Below are positions 1 to 7,721 of a DNA stretch of 58,875 nt, one piece after another. Made by a program: the position numbers and the translations under genes. The stretch lies in NCBI GenBank assembly GCA_036523395.1, contig DATDEH010000010.1, positions 1-58,875 of the forward strand, in the 5' to 3' direction. The stretch is from Candidatus Limnocylindria bacterium. Its GTDB lineage: Bacteria > Chloroflexota > Limnocylindria > P2-11E. Numbering within the stretch: position 1 is the stretch's first letter; each line of letters starts with the position of its first letter. The notes under the pieces were generated by a model that ran no database searches, was not told the origin of the DNA, and saw only the letters and a program-made list of their open reading frames with translations.

Positions 1-72
1 CGCCGCAGTAACGAAGCCCGGGCCCAGGCAGTTTTGAGGGTTCGTTGACTGTCGGCGGCCGTCAGCGCCGGC

Positions 73-948
73 CTAGAAGGAAGCGTTCACCGTCGCGAGG
101 CTCTCCCGGATCCAGCCGGCCGTCGCGGCGACGTCATCCGGCCACCCGGAGAAGAAGAGGCGATCCGTCTCGTCCTCGATCCGCCGGCGCGCGTTCGCGC
201 CCTTTTCGGTCGTCCGCGGCGGATCGCCCGCCGCGACGAGGCCGTCGCGCCGGAGGCGCGTCAGCTCTGCCGCGACGTCGGCGGGTCGCTGGGAGGTCAG
301 CTTCGCGGCGAGATCAGCCTCGCTGGCGGCCTCGCCGCGCCAGATGCGGGTGAGGGCATCCAGCGTCGGGCCATCGAGGCCGGCCTGCCGCCAGGCCGCC
401 ATGTGGCAGTCGTCCCGTGCCTGCCAGAGACCAAAAACTGCGTTCTCGAGCGCGATCATCGGATGCGCCGTGGCGTCGCCGGCCATGCGCGCGGCCCTGG
501 GGATGTGTGAGTGCCAGCGCCCGTCGAGGCTCGCAGCCGTCGCCTCGAAAGCGCCGTGCAAGAGGGACGCGAGCCGCGCGAGATCCTCCTTCGCGAGTGG
601 CGACGGCAGCGTTCCGAGGTACGCATCGGCCTCGCGGCGGTAGCGTTTGAGGAGCTCGCGACCCTTCGGCGTGAGGTCCCAGCGCCCGTCCTTCTCGTCG
701 ACCAGGCCGGCGTCACGCGCCGCGGCGGAGGCGGCTTGCTGCTGGTCCCACTGGGTCGCGTAGGGGTTCCACATCTCGCTGAAGCGCCCGCCGCCTTGCG
801 GAGCGACCCCGCCGATGGCGAAGAACAACGCGGGTCGATCGATCCCGAGCTCCTCCAGGAGGCGCAGCGGGAATGTGAACTTCGTCCGCCGCTTGTTCAG
901 GAACTCGGGAAAGAGCGGCACGAGCTCCAGCGGATAGGGCGCTCTCAT
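73..948 (-). CDS. Double winged-helix (MarR-like) hypothetical protein
   Basis: A 291-residue protein with no signal peptide or membrane segment. Residues about 60-110 look like one winged helix (a run ending in DLTPKGRELLKRYRRE) and residues about 195-260 like a second (LTSQRPADVAAELTRLRRDGLV followed by a TEKG wing). The tail holds an E-D-E-T-D-R-L-F-F pattern seen in actinobacterial SCO6745-type proteins. I infer a DNA- or ligand-binding role, but no target can be named. Its ATG overlaps the TGA of the upstream CpaE-like gene (ATGA), so it is probably translationally coupled to it. No RBS is visible apart from that coupling. Confidence 0.8.
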   Translation of the reverse strand: MRAPYPLELVPLFPEFLNKRRTKFTFPLRLLEELGIDRPALFFAIGGVAPQGGGRFSEMWNPYATQWDQQQAASAAARDAGLVDEKDGRWDLTPKGRELLKRYRREADAYLGTLPSPLAKEDLARLASLLHGAFEATAASLDGRWHSHIPRAARMAGDATAHPMIALENAVFGLWQARDDCHMAAWRQAGLDGPTLDALTRIWRGEAASEADLAAKLTSQRPADVAAELTRLRRDGLVAAGDPPRTTEKGANARRRIEDETDRLFFSGWPDDVAATAGWIRESLATVNASF

Positions 949-2093
949 GCGGGCACCGCTTTGCGCGTCGCTAGTCGCAGCGCGAGCTGCTTCAGCGCGA
1001 TGGCGGTCTTGTCGTTCGGCTCCGCGAGGATGTAGGGCACGCCGAGGTCCGCGGCCGCATCTGCCTTCTCCGCGAACGGAACGATGTTGTCGGGCTTCCG
1101 CTTCAGGAACTTCGCGATGCCCTCGTCCTCGATGCCCTTCGCCGTGCTGCGAACGAGCGCGACGAGGATGCGCTCGTCGGCGATGCCGATACGCGTGAGC
1201 ATCGCAAGCGTGTCGGATGTACCCCGGAGCGATGCGAGATGTGGTGCGGTAACAACGCAGACGATGTCGGTGACATCGAGCGCCGCGAGCGTGATCTCGT
1301 CGAGCTTCGTCGCGAGATCGAGGACGACTGCGTCGCGTCCGCCACGAGCGAGATCGATCGCCTGCTGGACCGCGCCGACGCTCACCAGCTCGGCCTCCTC
1401 CGGTGACGCTGGCGCAGCGAGGACACGTACGCCGCTCTTGTGGTCGGCCAGGAACCGATTGAAATCGTCCTCGGTCACACGGCCGATGTCACCGCGCGCG
1501 AACTCCACGATCGTCGTCCGGGGACGTAGGTCGAAGAACATCGCGGCGTTACCGAACTGAAGGTTCAGGTCGAGCAACACGACGGACTTACCGTCTGTTG
1601 CGAGAGCCGCTGCGACGTTGGCCGCGAGTGTGGTCGCGCCCACGCCGCCCTTCCCGTGCGCGAAAGCGATGACCATGCCCAGCTTGCGTGGCGTCGCGAC
1701 CACTTCAGCAACGGTTCGGGTGTGTCGCAGGATCGTTTCGATCTTCGCAGCCAGGACGGCGAGGTCGATCGGCTTGCCGATGTAGTCGTCCGCGCCGTGC
1801 GCGTAGCCGGCCAGGATGTCCGTCTCCTGCTTCGCTGCGGAGAGAACGATGATCGGTGTGCGCGCCGTACGCCGGTCCTCGCGCAGGCGTTTCACCAACT
1901 CGAGGCCGTTCATCAGGGGCATGTTCACGTCGGTCACGACGAGGTCGGGCGCGCCCTTGCTTTCGATGAGCTTTAGGGCATCGACACCGTTCGCGACCGC
2001 CTCGACCCGGTAACCGCGCTTCGCGAGATAGACCGTACAGAGCTTCCGGATCGGGTCCTCGTCGTCGACGCAGAGGATCTTCTCGCCCGCCAT
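945..2093 (-). CDS. cpaE: Response-regulator/CpaE-like ATPase fusion (Tad pilus)
   Basis: About 382 residues. Residues 1-125 form a full receiver domain: the acidic pocket is in VDDED, the phospho-acceptor Asp in VVTDVNMP and the conserved Lys in IGKPID. After a short linker comes a ParA/MinD-type ATPase with the deviant Walker A HGKGGVGATT. CpaE proteins usually carry a degenerate receiver, whereas this one keeps the residues needed for phosphorylation. Known CpaE proteins place and assemble Flp/Tad pili. I chose the ATG at 2093 because AAAGGAAGG lies just upstream; a GTG at 2114 in the same frame is the alternative. It is divergent from cpaB and coupled to the winged-helix gene downstream. 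CpaF, TadB/C and the pilin are not in the window. Confidence 0.85.
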   Translation of the reverse strand: MAGEKILCVDDEDPIRKLCTVYLAKRGYRVEAVANGVDALKLIESKGAPDLVVTDVNMPLMNGLELVKRLREDRRTARTPIIVLSAAKQETDILAGYAHGADDYIGKPIDLAVLAAKIETILRHTRTVAEVVATPRKLGMVIAFAHGKGGVGATTLAANVAAALATDGKSVVLLDLNLQFGNAAMFFDLRPRTTIVEFARGDIGRVTEDDFNRFLADHKSGVRVLAAPASPEEAELVSVGAVQQAIDLARGGRDAVVLDLATKLDEITLAALDVTDIVCVVTAPHLASLRGTSDTLAMLTRIGIADERILVALVRSTAKGIEDEGIAKFLKRKPDNIVPFAEKADAAADLGVPYILAEPNDKTAIALKQLALRLATRKAVPA

Positions 2094-2134
2094 GCCTTCC
2101 TTTCGGCCTTCCACCCGCCGCTAGACTCGCCGCA

Positions 2135-2167
2135 GTGCGCGACCGCGAAACGATAGTGCTTCCTTGA
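2135..2167 (+). CDS. Possible 10-codon upstream ORF of cpaB
   Basis: A GTG follows a TAGACT hexamer (2122-2127) at leaderless spacing and opens a 10-codon frame (MRDRETIVLP). Its TGA overlaps the TTG start of cpaB (TTGA). If transcription starts near 2134, this short ORF would be read first and cpaB would be reached by coupling. A second -10-like hexamer at 2152 would skip it. This is inference from spacing only. Confidence 0.3.
   Translation: MRDRETIVLP
2152..2157 (+). promoter_or_regulatory. -10 hexamer GATAGT for leaderless cpaB
   Basis: The last T is exactly 7 bases before the TTG at 2164, so a transcript starting at +1 would begin with the start codon. No Shine-Dalgarno sequence precedes that TTG. 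Confidence 0.4.
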
Positions 2168-2922
2168 GCACGGGAATCAATCTCGGAGACCCGTACAGCA
2201 GTCCGCGACGCTCGCGCCTGGCAGCCCGCATCCTTCTTGCGCTCGGAGTGATCATCGCCGTCATAGCGGGCGCGGGCACCTACTTCTACGCGGTCGCGGC
2301 GCGCACGGCTCCCCCGTCGGAGACCGCGATGGTCGACGTCCTTGTGGCCGCACGAGACATCGAGGCGCGATCCGCCCTCGGATCAACTGACGTCAAGGTC
2401 GTTCAGCTGCCACGCGACGCGGCGCCAGCCAACGCGCTTCACGATGCGACCGGCATGACCGGTCTGGTCACGACCGTCCGTCTTTCGGCGAACGAGCCGG
2501 TACTCCCGACGAAGATCGCGCTGCCGGGCAGTGAAGGTCACATCGCGGTCCTGCCACCCGGCCAGACCGTCGCGACCTCGGCCGCGTTCCGCGCGATGTC
2601 CGTGAACGTCCCGGATGCGAACGCGGCAGGTGGACTGATCGAGGCCGGGGATCACATCGACATCCTGTACACGCTCGCGATCATCGATCCGACGAAGCCG
2701 GACTTTGTCGGTCGCATCGTGCTCCAGGACATTCCCGTGCTCGCGAAGACGATCACGGTGTACACGCTTCGAGTCGACGCCACCACCGCGGAGCGCATCG
2801 CCGCACTCCAGGCGTCGGGCGGGAGCCTCCAGCTACTGCTTCGCGCGCCCGGTGATGCGCGACCCGCAGGCACCGCCGGCGCGAGCTTCTCCAATGAGGC
2901 GCAGCGAGTCTTGAGGCCCTAA
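2164..2922 (+). CDS. cpaB: Flp pilus assembly protein CpaB/RcpC family
   Basis: 252 residues. A short basic N-terminus is followed by one membrane segment (about residues 22-45, LLALGVIIAVIAGAGTYFY). Then comes a SAF-type domain with the typical VLVAARDIEARSAL start and a C-terminal RcpC half (SVNVPDANAAGGLIEAGDHIDIL). CpaB proteins are anchored periplasmic or cell-surface factors of Tad pilus assembly. The TTG start rests on the upstream -10 and on where the membrane segment begins. It converges on the TadG-like gene, with 11 bases between the stops. The orientation split (cpaB on plus, cpaE and tadE/G on minus) is unlike a compact tad operon. Confidence 0.85.
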   Translation: MSTGINLGDPYSSPRRSRLAARILLALGVIIAVIAGAGTYFYAVAARTAPPSETAMVDVLVAARDIEARSALGSTDVKVVQLPRDAAPANALHDATGMTGLVTTVRLSANEPVLPTKIALPGSEGHIAVLPPGQTVATSAAFRAMSVNVPDANAAGGLIEAGDHIDILYTLAIIDPTKPDFVGRIVLQDIPVLAKTITVYTLRVDATTAERIAALQASGGSLQLLLRAPGDARPAGTAGASFSNEAQRVLRP

Positions 2923-2933
2923 CTTCGCGCGAG

Positions 2934-4184
2934 CTATTCCACGAGTGATGGCACGCGCGTGCCCGCGACCGATCCCGCGGTGAAGCTCATCGTGAGCAGG
3001 TTGCCGCCCGCTATCCCGAGCTCGTACGCCACGATCTGCGACGCGATCGTCACGTTGTTCGCGGCGGTGATGGTGAGCGTCGCCGCGGGCACGTAGAGCG
3101 TTCCGCTGAGCGACGTTCCGGTCCGCACCGTGATCGCGACGGCGCCGGCGCAGCTGCGGTCTTGGAAGACGAGCATGCCAGCGTAGGAGCCGGTCGCGCC
3201 TGCTGATAGCGTCATCGTCCCCGAGCCGGCGAGCGACAGACTCCCGCAGACTCCGCCCACCGCCGGATAGTTCGCGTTGGCGTTGTACAGGAGAACACCG
3301 CCAGCGCCGGCGAGGATCAGCGAACCCGTGCCGGTCGTCGTGAGGCCGGCGCGAAAGATGTACCTCCCCGCGTTGAGCCTCGCGATACCGAGATTGCCGA
3401 CGGTGACCAGTCCGGTGTACAGGCCGGGGCTCAGCGTCACCGTGGCGTTGGTGATGTTCTGCCCCGCGTAGCTCGGCACACCCGATGTCGTCGGACCAGC
3501 CAGCGATGAGAACGGATCGGCGACCGCCGCCGCACCCGTCGTCGGCGCCGGGCTCATGCGTCCCGCATCAGCCGCCCGCACGCCGCCGGTGAACTTGTGA
3601 AAGGTCGCGGTCAGGAAAGCACCGCCGCCCGCGATCTGTATCGCGTTGGCACTGGTCGTATTCGTGTTCGTGCCGCCGCCGGTGACCGTGAAACGCGTGC
3701 CAGTCGAAAGCCGGAACGTGGTGTTGCCACTTGGGCGCGTGACGATCACCGCCTGGCCCGAGCCGGACCGCGCGAGACCAGCGACGGCCCGGACCGTGAT
3801 CGGGGTGCGACCTCCGCTTGCGCCGAAGAGGAATCTCGTGAGCACCTGCTCGGTGATCGTGACTTCGATATAGCCGGGATCTCCGATGAACGCCCCGGTC
3901 GTCGGTGGCGCCGCGGTGGTGAGGGTGATGAAACCGCCGTCCGTGTAGCCGTTGCGGGTCGCATCGGTCGCTGCGGCCGTGCGCGCCTGGGCAGCGCTGC
4001 CGCCCGCATAGAGCACAGCCGCGCCGGCCCACGCTCCCGCGTCCGCCGCCGTCTGCGCCGCCCGGCGCGCCACGAACAGCTGTCCGGTGTCGAGTGCGAG
4101 GCCGATACCGAGCAGCAGTCCGCCGAGCGCTAAGGCGATGAGGACGAGCGCCTGACCGCGCTCGTCGCGCGACCAGCGTCTCAC
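2934..4184 (-). CDS. TadG-like pilus-assembly/pseudopilin-type protein
   Basis: 416 residues. The N-terminus RRWSRDERGQALVLIALALGG is the classic TadE/TadG leader: a short basic stretch, RGQA, then a hydrophobic helix to about residue 32. It is followed by an AAQTAADAGAWAGA helix typical of the Tad family. The rest is Gly/Thr/Ala-rich and beta-repetitive (residues about 150-400), suggesting an exported surface structure. GTG start; GTGA overlap with the upstream TadE-like gene, so it is the last gene of a coupled tadE-tadE-tadG operon. Known TadG proteins are membrane-anchored minor components of Tad systems. Confidence 0.8.
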   Translation of the reverse strand: MRRWSRDERGQALVLIALALGGLLLGIGLALDTGQLFVARRAAQTAADAGAWAGAAVLYAGGSAAQARTAAATDATRNGYTDGGFITLTTAAPPTTGAFIGDPGYIEVTITEQVLTRFLFGASGGRTPITVRAVAGLARSGSGQAVIVTRPSGNTTFRLSTGTRFTVTGGGTNTNTTSANAIQIAGGGAFLTATFHKFTGGVRAADAGRMSPAPTTGAAAVADPFSSLAGPTTSGVPSYAGQNITNATVTLSPGLYTGLVTVGNLGIARLNAGRYIFRAGLTTTGTGSLILAGAGGVLLYNANANYPAVGGVCGSLSLAGSGTMTLSAGATGSYAGMLVFQDRSCAGAVAITVRTGTSLSGTLYVPAATLTITAANNVTIASQIVAYELGIAGGNLLTMSFTAGSVAGTRVPSLVE

Positions 4185-4678
4185 TGCTCGATCACCAGCG
4201 TCGAACTGGATCGCAGGGTGATGCCGAGCCCGCTCCCGAGGAACACTTGCGAAAGGATCGGCGTGAACGGGAACGTCGCGGTCACAACGATGCGGCTTCC
4301 GCGGTTCGCGTTGCCGTCGGGCCAGGTCGACAGGACCGTCAGGTTGTTCGGCACGCCGGACGCATAGCCCCGGACCTGTGCGGTGATCGCGGTGTCCGTG
4401 TCCGGCGCCGTGTACGACGCCGCACCGGGGCCGGTCGGCGACGCGCTGAGAGCTCCGTGCACGATGCCGTAGCGCGTCCCCTCACGCACAGCCGTCGCCA
4501 GCGTGTTGCTGAGCCAGACCGCTCGGCCAGCATCAAAGAGGCCGACGATGAGAAGTAACAGGAGCGGTAGAACGAGCGCAGTTTCGACGAGAGCCTGTCC
4601 GCGCGAGTTGAGTGCGGACCCGAGAGACGGGCCGAGACGATCGACGCGGCGACGAGCGCCGCGCACGAACAGGGTCAC
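4181..4678 (-). CDS. TadE-like pseudopilin
   Basis: 165 residues. After a 26-residue basic leader comes SRGQALVETALVLPLLLLLIVGLFDAGRA, a TadE motif: the Glu after RGQALV is the fifth-position Glu typical of prepilin-like proteins, and it is followed by a hydrophobic helix. The remainder is a small beta-rich domain. GTG start. Both ends overlap neighbours by 4 bases (GTGA), so three minor-pilin-like genes are translated as one unit. It probably has the same cellular role as its upstream TadE neighbour. Confidence 0.85.
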   Translation of the reverse strand: MTLFVRGARRRVDRLGPSLGSALNSRGQALVETALVLPLLLLLIVGLFDAGRAVWLSNTLATAVREGTRYGIVHGALSASPTGPGAASYTAPDTDTAITAQVRGYASGVPNNLTVLSTWPDGNANRGSRIVVTATFPFTPILSQVFLGSGLGITLRSSSTLVIEQ

Positions 4679-5091
4679 GGGTAGTTCCTAAATGTCGCGG
4701 TCCGATCGAGCGAGAGCGAGTTCGGGACGAACGGCCAGGGCGCGAGCGTTCGATACGTGTACTGCACTCGCACGTTCACGAGCGACTCTCCACCCGCACC
4801 TGTCGTGTGAGTCACCGTGATCGTTGCCGCCGCGGGATCGACTCCCGCGATCCGGCCAAGCTCGTCGGTTGCGTAGGCGATGGCTTGAGCGTCGGTCGTG
4901 GCGGCGCGCGTCGCCCACGCTTCGGCGCCGGCGCGAGCGGAGTTCTGCACTCCCATCTGGGCCGCGAACGCCCGCGCCATGTCGGCGCCGCCGAGGATCG
5001 TGAACACAAGGAGGGACAGCGAGAGCGCGGTCTCGACCAGCGCCTGTCCGCTCTCGCCTCCGTGATGACCGTCTCGGGTCGCGCGACGCAT
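4675..5091 (-). CDS. TadE-like pseudopilin, first gene of operon
   Basis: 138 residues from the ATG at 5091. The open frame runs further upstream, but that part is antisense to the rhodanese gene. This start gives the expected short leader MRRATRDGHHGGE before SGQALVETALSLSLLVFTILGGADMA. GAAGG lies 7 bases upstream as an RBS, and a CACAAT -10-like hexamer lies just before it. A conserved QMGVQNSARAGAEAWA helix follows the membrane segment. It is divergent from the rhodanese gene, with 48 bases between starts. Confidence 0.85.
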   Translation of the reverse strand: MRRATRDGHHGGESGQALVETALSLSLLVFTILGGADMARAFAAQMGVQNSARAGAEAWATRAATTDAQAIAYATDELGRIAGVDPAAATITVTHTTGAGGESLVNVRVQYTYRTLAPWPFVPNSLSLDRTATFRNYP

Positions 5092-5127
5092 GACTGCGCC
5101 TTCATTGTGCGGGTGGGTGTTTCCTCG

Positions 5128-5133
5128 CAGAAT
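5128..5133 (+). promoter_or_regulatory. -10 hexamer CAGAAT for leaderless rhodanese gene
   Basis: The last base is 7 bases before the ATG at 5140 and there is no Shine-Dalgarno sequence. The divergent tadE has its own CACAAT hexamer in the same 48-base gap. Confidence 0.4.
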
Positions 5134-5139
5134 CGCCAC

Positions 5140-5457
5140 ATGCAACCCGACGAGCTCAGCAAACGGCGGGCGGAGTTCCATCTGCTCGACGTCCGCGAGG
5201 ACGACGAGTGGGCGGCCGGCCATATCGAGGGAGCGCAACACATCCCGTTGGGGCAGCTGTCCGGCCGTCTCGGCGAGCTCCCGAAGGAGCGGACGATCGT
5301 CGCGGTCTGCCGGAGCGGCGGCCGGAGCGAAGCCGCGGTCCGCGGGCTGCGAAAGCTCGGCTACGAAGCGGAGAACCTCGAGGGCGGCGTGAACGCATGG
5401 GATCGTGCGAAGCTGCCGCTCGTCGACAACAGCGGCGGGCGCGGCCGGGTCATCTGA
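5140..5457 (+). CDS. Single-domain rhodanese (sulfurtransferase)
   Basis: 105 residues, the usual size of a GlpE/PspE-type single rhodanese domain. The signature LLDVREDDEWAAGHIEGAQHIPLGQL is followed by the active-site loop VCRSGGRSEAA with its catalytic Cys and by GYEAENLEGGVNAW. Rhodaneses carry sulfane sulfur as a Cys persulfide. The start at 5140 gives a compact domain and matches the leaderless promoter spacing. Fourteen bases separate it from the VIT1/CCC1 gene. A second rhodanese domain occurs in the enzyme two genes on, suggesting a sulfur-handling context. Confidence 0.9.
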   Translation: MQPDELSKRRAEFHLLDVREDDEWAAGHIEGAQHIPLGQLSGRLGELPKERTIVAVCRSGGRSEAAVRGLRKLGYEAENLEGGVNAWDRAKLPLVDNSGGRGRVI

Positions 5458-5471
5458 GTACGCTACGCGGG

Positions 5472-6248
5472 ATGGCACAGCCCACCGCGAACGACGCGAG
5501 GCACCTCGACCGTGCTTGGCTCAAGCAGCATCTCGCCGACGAGCGCAAGGAAGCCGAGTGGCTCGGCGAGATCCGGGAAGCGCTCTTCGGAATGCAGGAC
5601 GGGCTCGTCAGCACGCTCGCCGTCGTCAGCACCGTTGGCGCTGCGAGCGGCGATCGCTTCGCGGTCCTCGTAGCGGGGATCGCCTCCGCGCTCGCTGGGG
5701 TGTTCTCGATGGCAGCGGGCGAATACATGTCTTCGAAGAGCCAGCGCGAGATCTACCTTGCGCAGATCGAGAACGAACGCGAGGAGGTACGCGACCGCCC
5801 GGCAGAAGCGGAAGCGGAGGTCGCATACATGCTCGAGGCCGAGGGTCTCTCTGAGGCAGCGGCGCGACGGGTCGCGGCCGAGCTCGCGCGCGAGCCCACG
5901 GTGCTTCTGAAGACGATGGTCGAGAAGGAGCTCGGTCTCCTGATCGAGGAAGGTCCTGGCGCGCTACAGGGCGCGATCGTCATGGGCGGTGCTTTCGGGC
6001 TTGCTTCGCTCGTGCCCATCCTTCCATACCTGTTCGTCCCGATCGCCAGCGCGCCGGTCGCGTCCATCGTGCTGTGTGGCGTGGTCGTCTTCGGCATCGG
6101 CGTCGTGAAGAGCAGGTGGACAAGGGTAAGTCCGGTCCGATCCGGCCTCGAGGTCGTTGCGCTGACCGCGTTCGCCGGTATCGCCGGGTACCTATTCGGC
6201 TCGGTGTTGCCAAGCGTGCTCGGCTTCGCGGGACTCGGCGCGCCGTAG
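5472..6248 (+). CDS. VIT1/CCC1-family metal transporter
   Basis: 258 residues. The N-terminal helix (AEWLGEIREALFGMQDGLVSTLAVV) is the VIT1/CCC1 signature in which Glu/Asp and Met line the metal path. GVFSMAAGEYMSSKSQRE is the second conserved stretch. A charged central segment (about residues 85-150) corresponds to the metal-binding loop. Three hydrophobic segments follow (about residues 170-258). Family members move Fe2+ or Mn2+ out of the cytoplasm in exchange for protons. A TACGCT hexamer at 5459-5464 lies 8 bases before the ATG. Downstream it is separated by only 10 bases from the persulfide-dioxygenase-like gene. Confidence 0.85.
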   Translation: MAQPTANDARHLDRAWLKQHLADERKEAEWLGEIREALFGMQDGLVSTLAVVSTVGAASGDRFAVLVAGIASALAGVFSMAAGEYMSSKSQREIYLAQIENEREEVRDRPAEAEAEVAYMLEAEGLSEAAARRVAAELAREPTVLLKTMVEKELGLLIEEGPGALQGAIVMGGAFGLASLVPILPYLFVPIASAPVASIVLCGVVVFGIGVVKSRWTRVSPVRSGLEVVALTAFAGIAGYLFGSVLPSVLGFAGLGAP

Positions 6249-6258
6249 AGGATCGGCC

Positions 6259-7614
6259 GTGCTGCTCCAGCAATTCTTCGACGCCGGGTTGGGGCACGCG
6301 AGCTACCTCGTGGCCGATACGGACGCAGGCGTGGCGTTCCTCGTGGACCCTGACCGCGCCGTCGACGTCTATCTCGCGGCGGCGTCGAAGCTGGACGTCC
6401 TCATCACGCACTCGTTCGAGACGCACATACACAACGACTACCTGTCGGGCTCGCGCGCACTCGCCGAGCTGCGACCCATCGCGGTGGTCACGGGACAGCG
6501 TGCCCGGGTCGATTATCCACATCTCACGCTGAACGACGGGGCGAGTCTTGACGTCGGCGCGCTCCGCGTGCGGTGTGTCGCAACGCCCGGCCACACACCC
6601 GAGCACGTCTCGTTCCTCGTCAGCGACATGCGTCGTGCCGACGATCCGCAGTACCTGTTCAGTGGCGGCGCACTGCTCGTCGGACATATCGCGCGTGTCG
6701 ACCTCCTCGGGCCTGAGCTCGAAGAGCCGCTCGCGCACGATGCGTACGCGACACTCCGCGACAAGGTGCTCAGCCTCTCCGATTACGTGGCCGTGTTCCC
6801 AACGCACGGCGGTGGCAGCGCATGCACCGCCACGGTGGAGACGTCGCGCTGGACGACACTTGGCTTCGAGCGCCGCCACAACGAGGTCGCGCTCGCGGCG
6901 GGCGGCGACTTCGGCCATTTCCGCGAAACGATCGCGCGCGGTCTGCCCGTCGCTCCGGCGTATTACCCGCACGTGCGCGCGCTCAACCATCGCGGCGCGA
7001 CCCTCGCGGATCGCCGACCACTGCCGCTGCTGAGCGATCCCCTGCCGCCGAGCGCGGCGCTTCTCGATCCTCGGCCGCCGCACCTGTACGGCGCTGGTCA
7101 CCGCCGCGGGGCGCTCAACATCGTGGGGAACGATGGCTTCGCGGTCCGCTGTGGCGCGGTCGTCCCGTTCGGTACATCCCTCGTCCTCCTCACGCGCGAT
7201 GAGGAGCAGGCGGAGCGCTTGCGCACCCAGCTCGCGATGATCGGATTCGATGACGTCCGCGGCTACGCCGAGCCGATCGGGCCGACGGACGAGATGACGG
7301 CGACGACGCAGCAGGTCGACGCGCGCACCGCCGGACAGCTCGCAGGTGACGGTGCGCGTGTCGTCGACGTGCGCGAGCGATCGGAATACGACGATGGTCA
7401 CGTGCCCGGCGCCCAACACATTCCGTACGAGCAACTCGAGCAGCGGATCGGCGAAGTGCCGCTCGATCGAACGCTCGTGGTGTATTGCGCGAGCGGCGTG
7501 CGCTCGAGCCTTGCCGCCGGCATCTTTGAGCGTCACGGCATCGCGGCCGCGAATCTCCGTGGTGGATTCAACGCTTGGCGGAACGCAGGGCTGCCTATCG
7601 AGGGCTCCGGCTAG
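6259..7614 (+). CDS. MBL-fold/rhodanese fusion, persulfide dioxygenase-like
   Basis: 451 residues. Residues 1-240 form a metallo-beta-lactamase domain with the ETHIHNDYLSGS motif (the ETHE1-type variant of HxHxDH) and a downstream TPGHTPEH. Residues about 255-345 are a degenerate rhodanese domain without an active-site Cys. Residues about 355-451 are an intact rhodanese (RVVDVRERSEYDDGHVPGAQ; active loop YCASGVRSS). Proteins of this architecture oxidise glutathione or other persulfides to sulfite or bind sulfane sulfur; the actual substrate is not visible here. GTG start, with AGAGGA overlapping the upstream stop as RBS. The sulfite product would be relevant to the sulfite-oxidase-type genes 4 kb away, but that link is inference. 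Confidence 0.85.
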   Translation: MLLQQFFDAGLGHASYLVADTDAGVAFLVDPDRAVDVYLAAASKLDVLITHSFETHIHNDYLSGSRALAELRPIAVVTGQRARVDYPHLTLNDGASLDVGALRVRCVATPGHTPEHVSFLVSDMRRADDPQYLFSGGALLVGHIARVDLLGPELEEPLAHDAYATLRDKVLSLSDYVAVFPTHGGGSACTATVETSRWTTLGFERRHNEVALAAGGDFGHFRETIARGLPVAPAYYPHVRALNHRGATLADRRPLPLLSDPLPPSAALLDPRPPHLYGAGHRRGALNIVGNDGFAVRCGAVVPFGTSLVLLTRDEEQAERLRTQLAMIGFDDVRGYAEPIGPTDEMTATTQQVDARTAGQLAGDGARVVDVRERSEYDDGHVPGAQHIPYEQLEQRIGEVPLDRTLVVYCASGVRSSLAAGIFERHGIAAANLRGGFNAWRNAGLPIEGSG

Positions 7615-7721
7615 CCTTACACTGACTACGGGCACTCCCCACGACCACCGATCTACTAAGGCGCCCACTACGGGTGGCCAGCGATCCCACCAAGACGAGC
7701 GCCCAGTCGGGAAATGGTGCT

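Noticed and set aside
45-353. Arg/Pro-rich 102-residue open frame on the plus strand
   Set aside because: Low-complexity shadow of the winged-helix gene on the other strand, typical of high-GC DNA.
5980-7668. 562-residue open frame on the minus strand
   Set aside because: Runs antisense to the VIT1 and MBL-rhodanese genes, which have clear motifs; its composition is the Arg/Val/Asp-rich pattern of an antisense frame.
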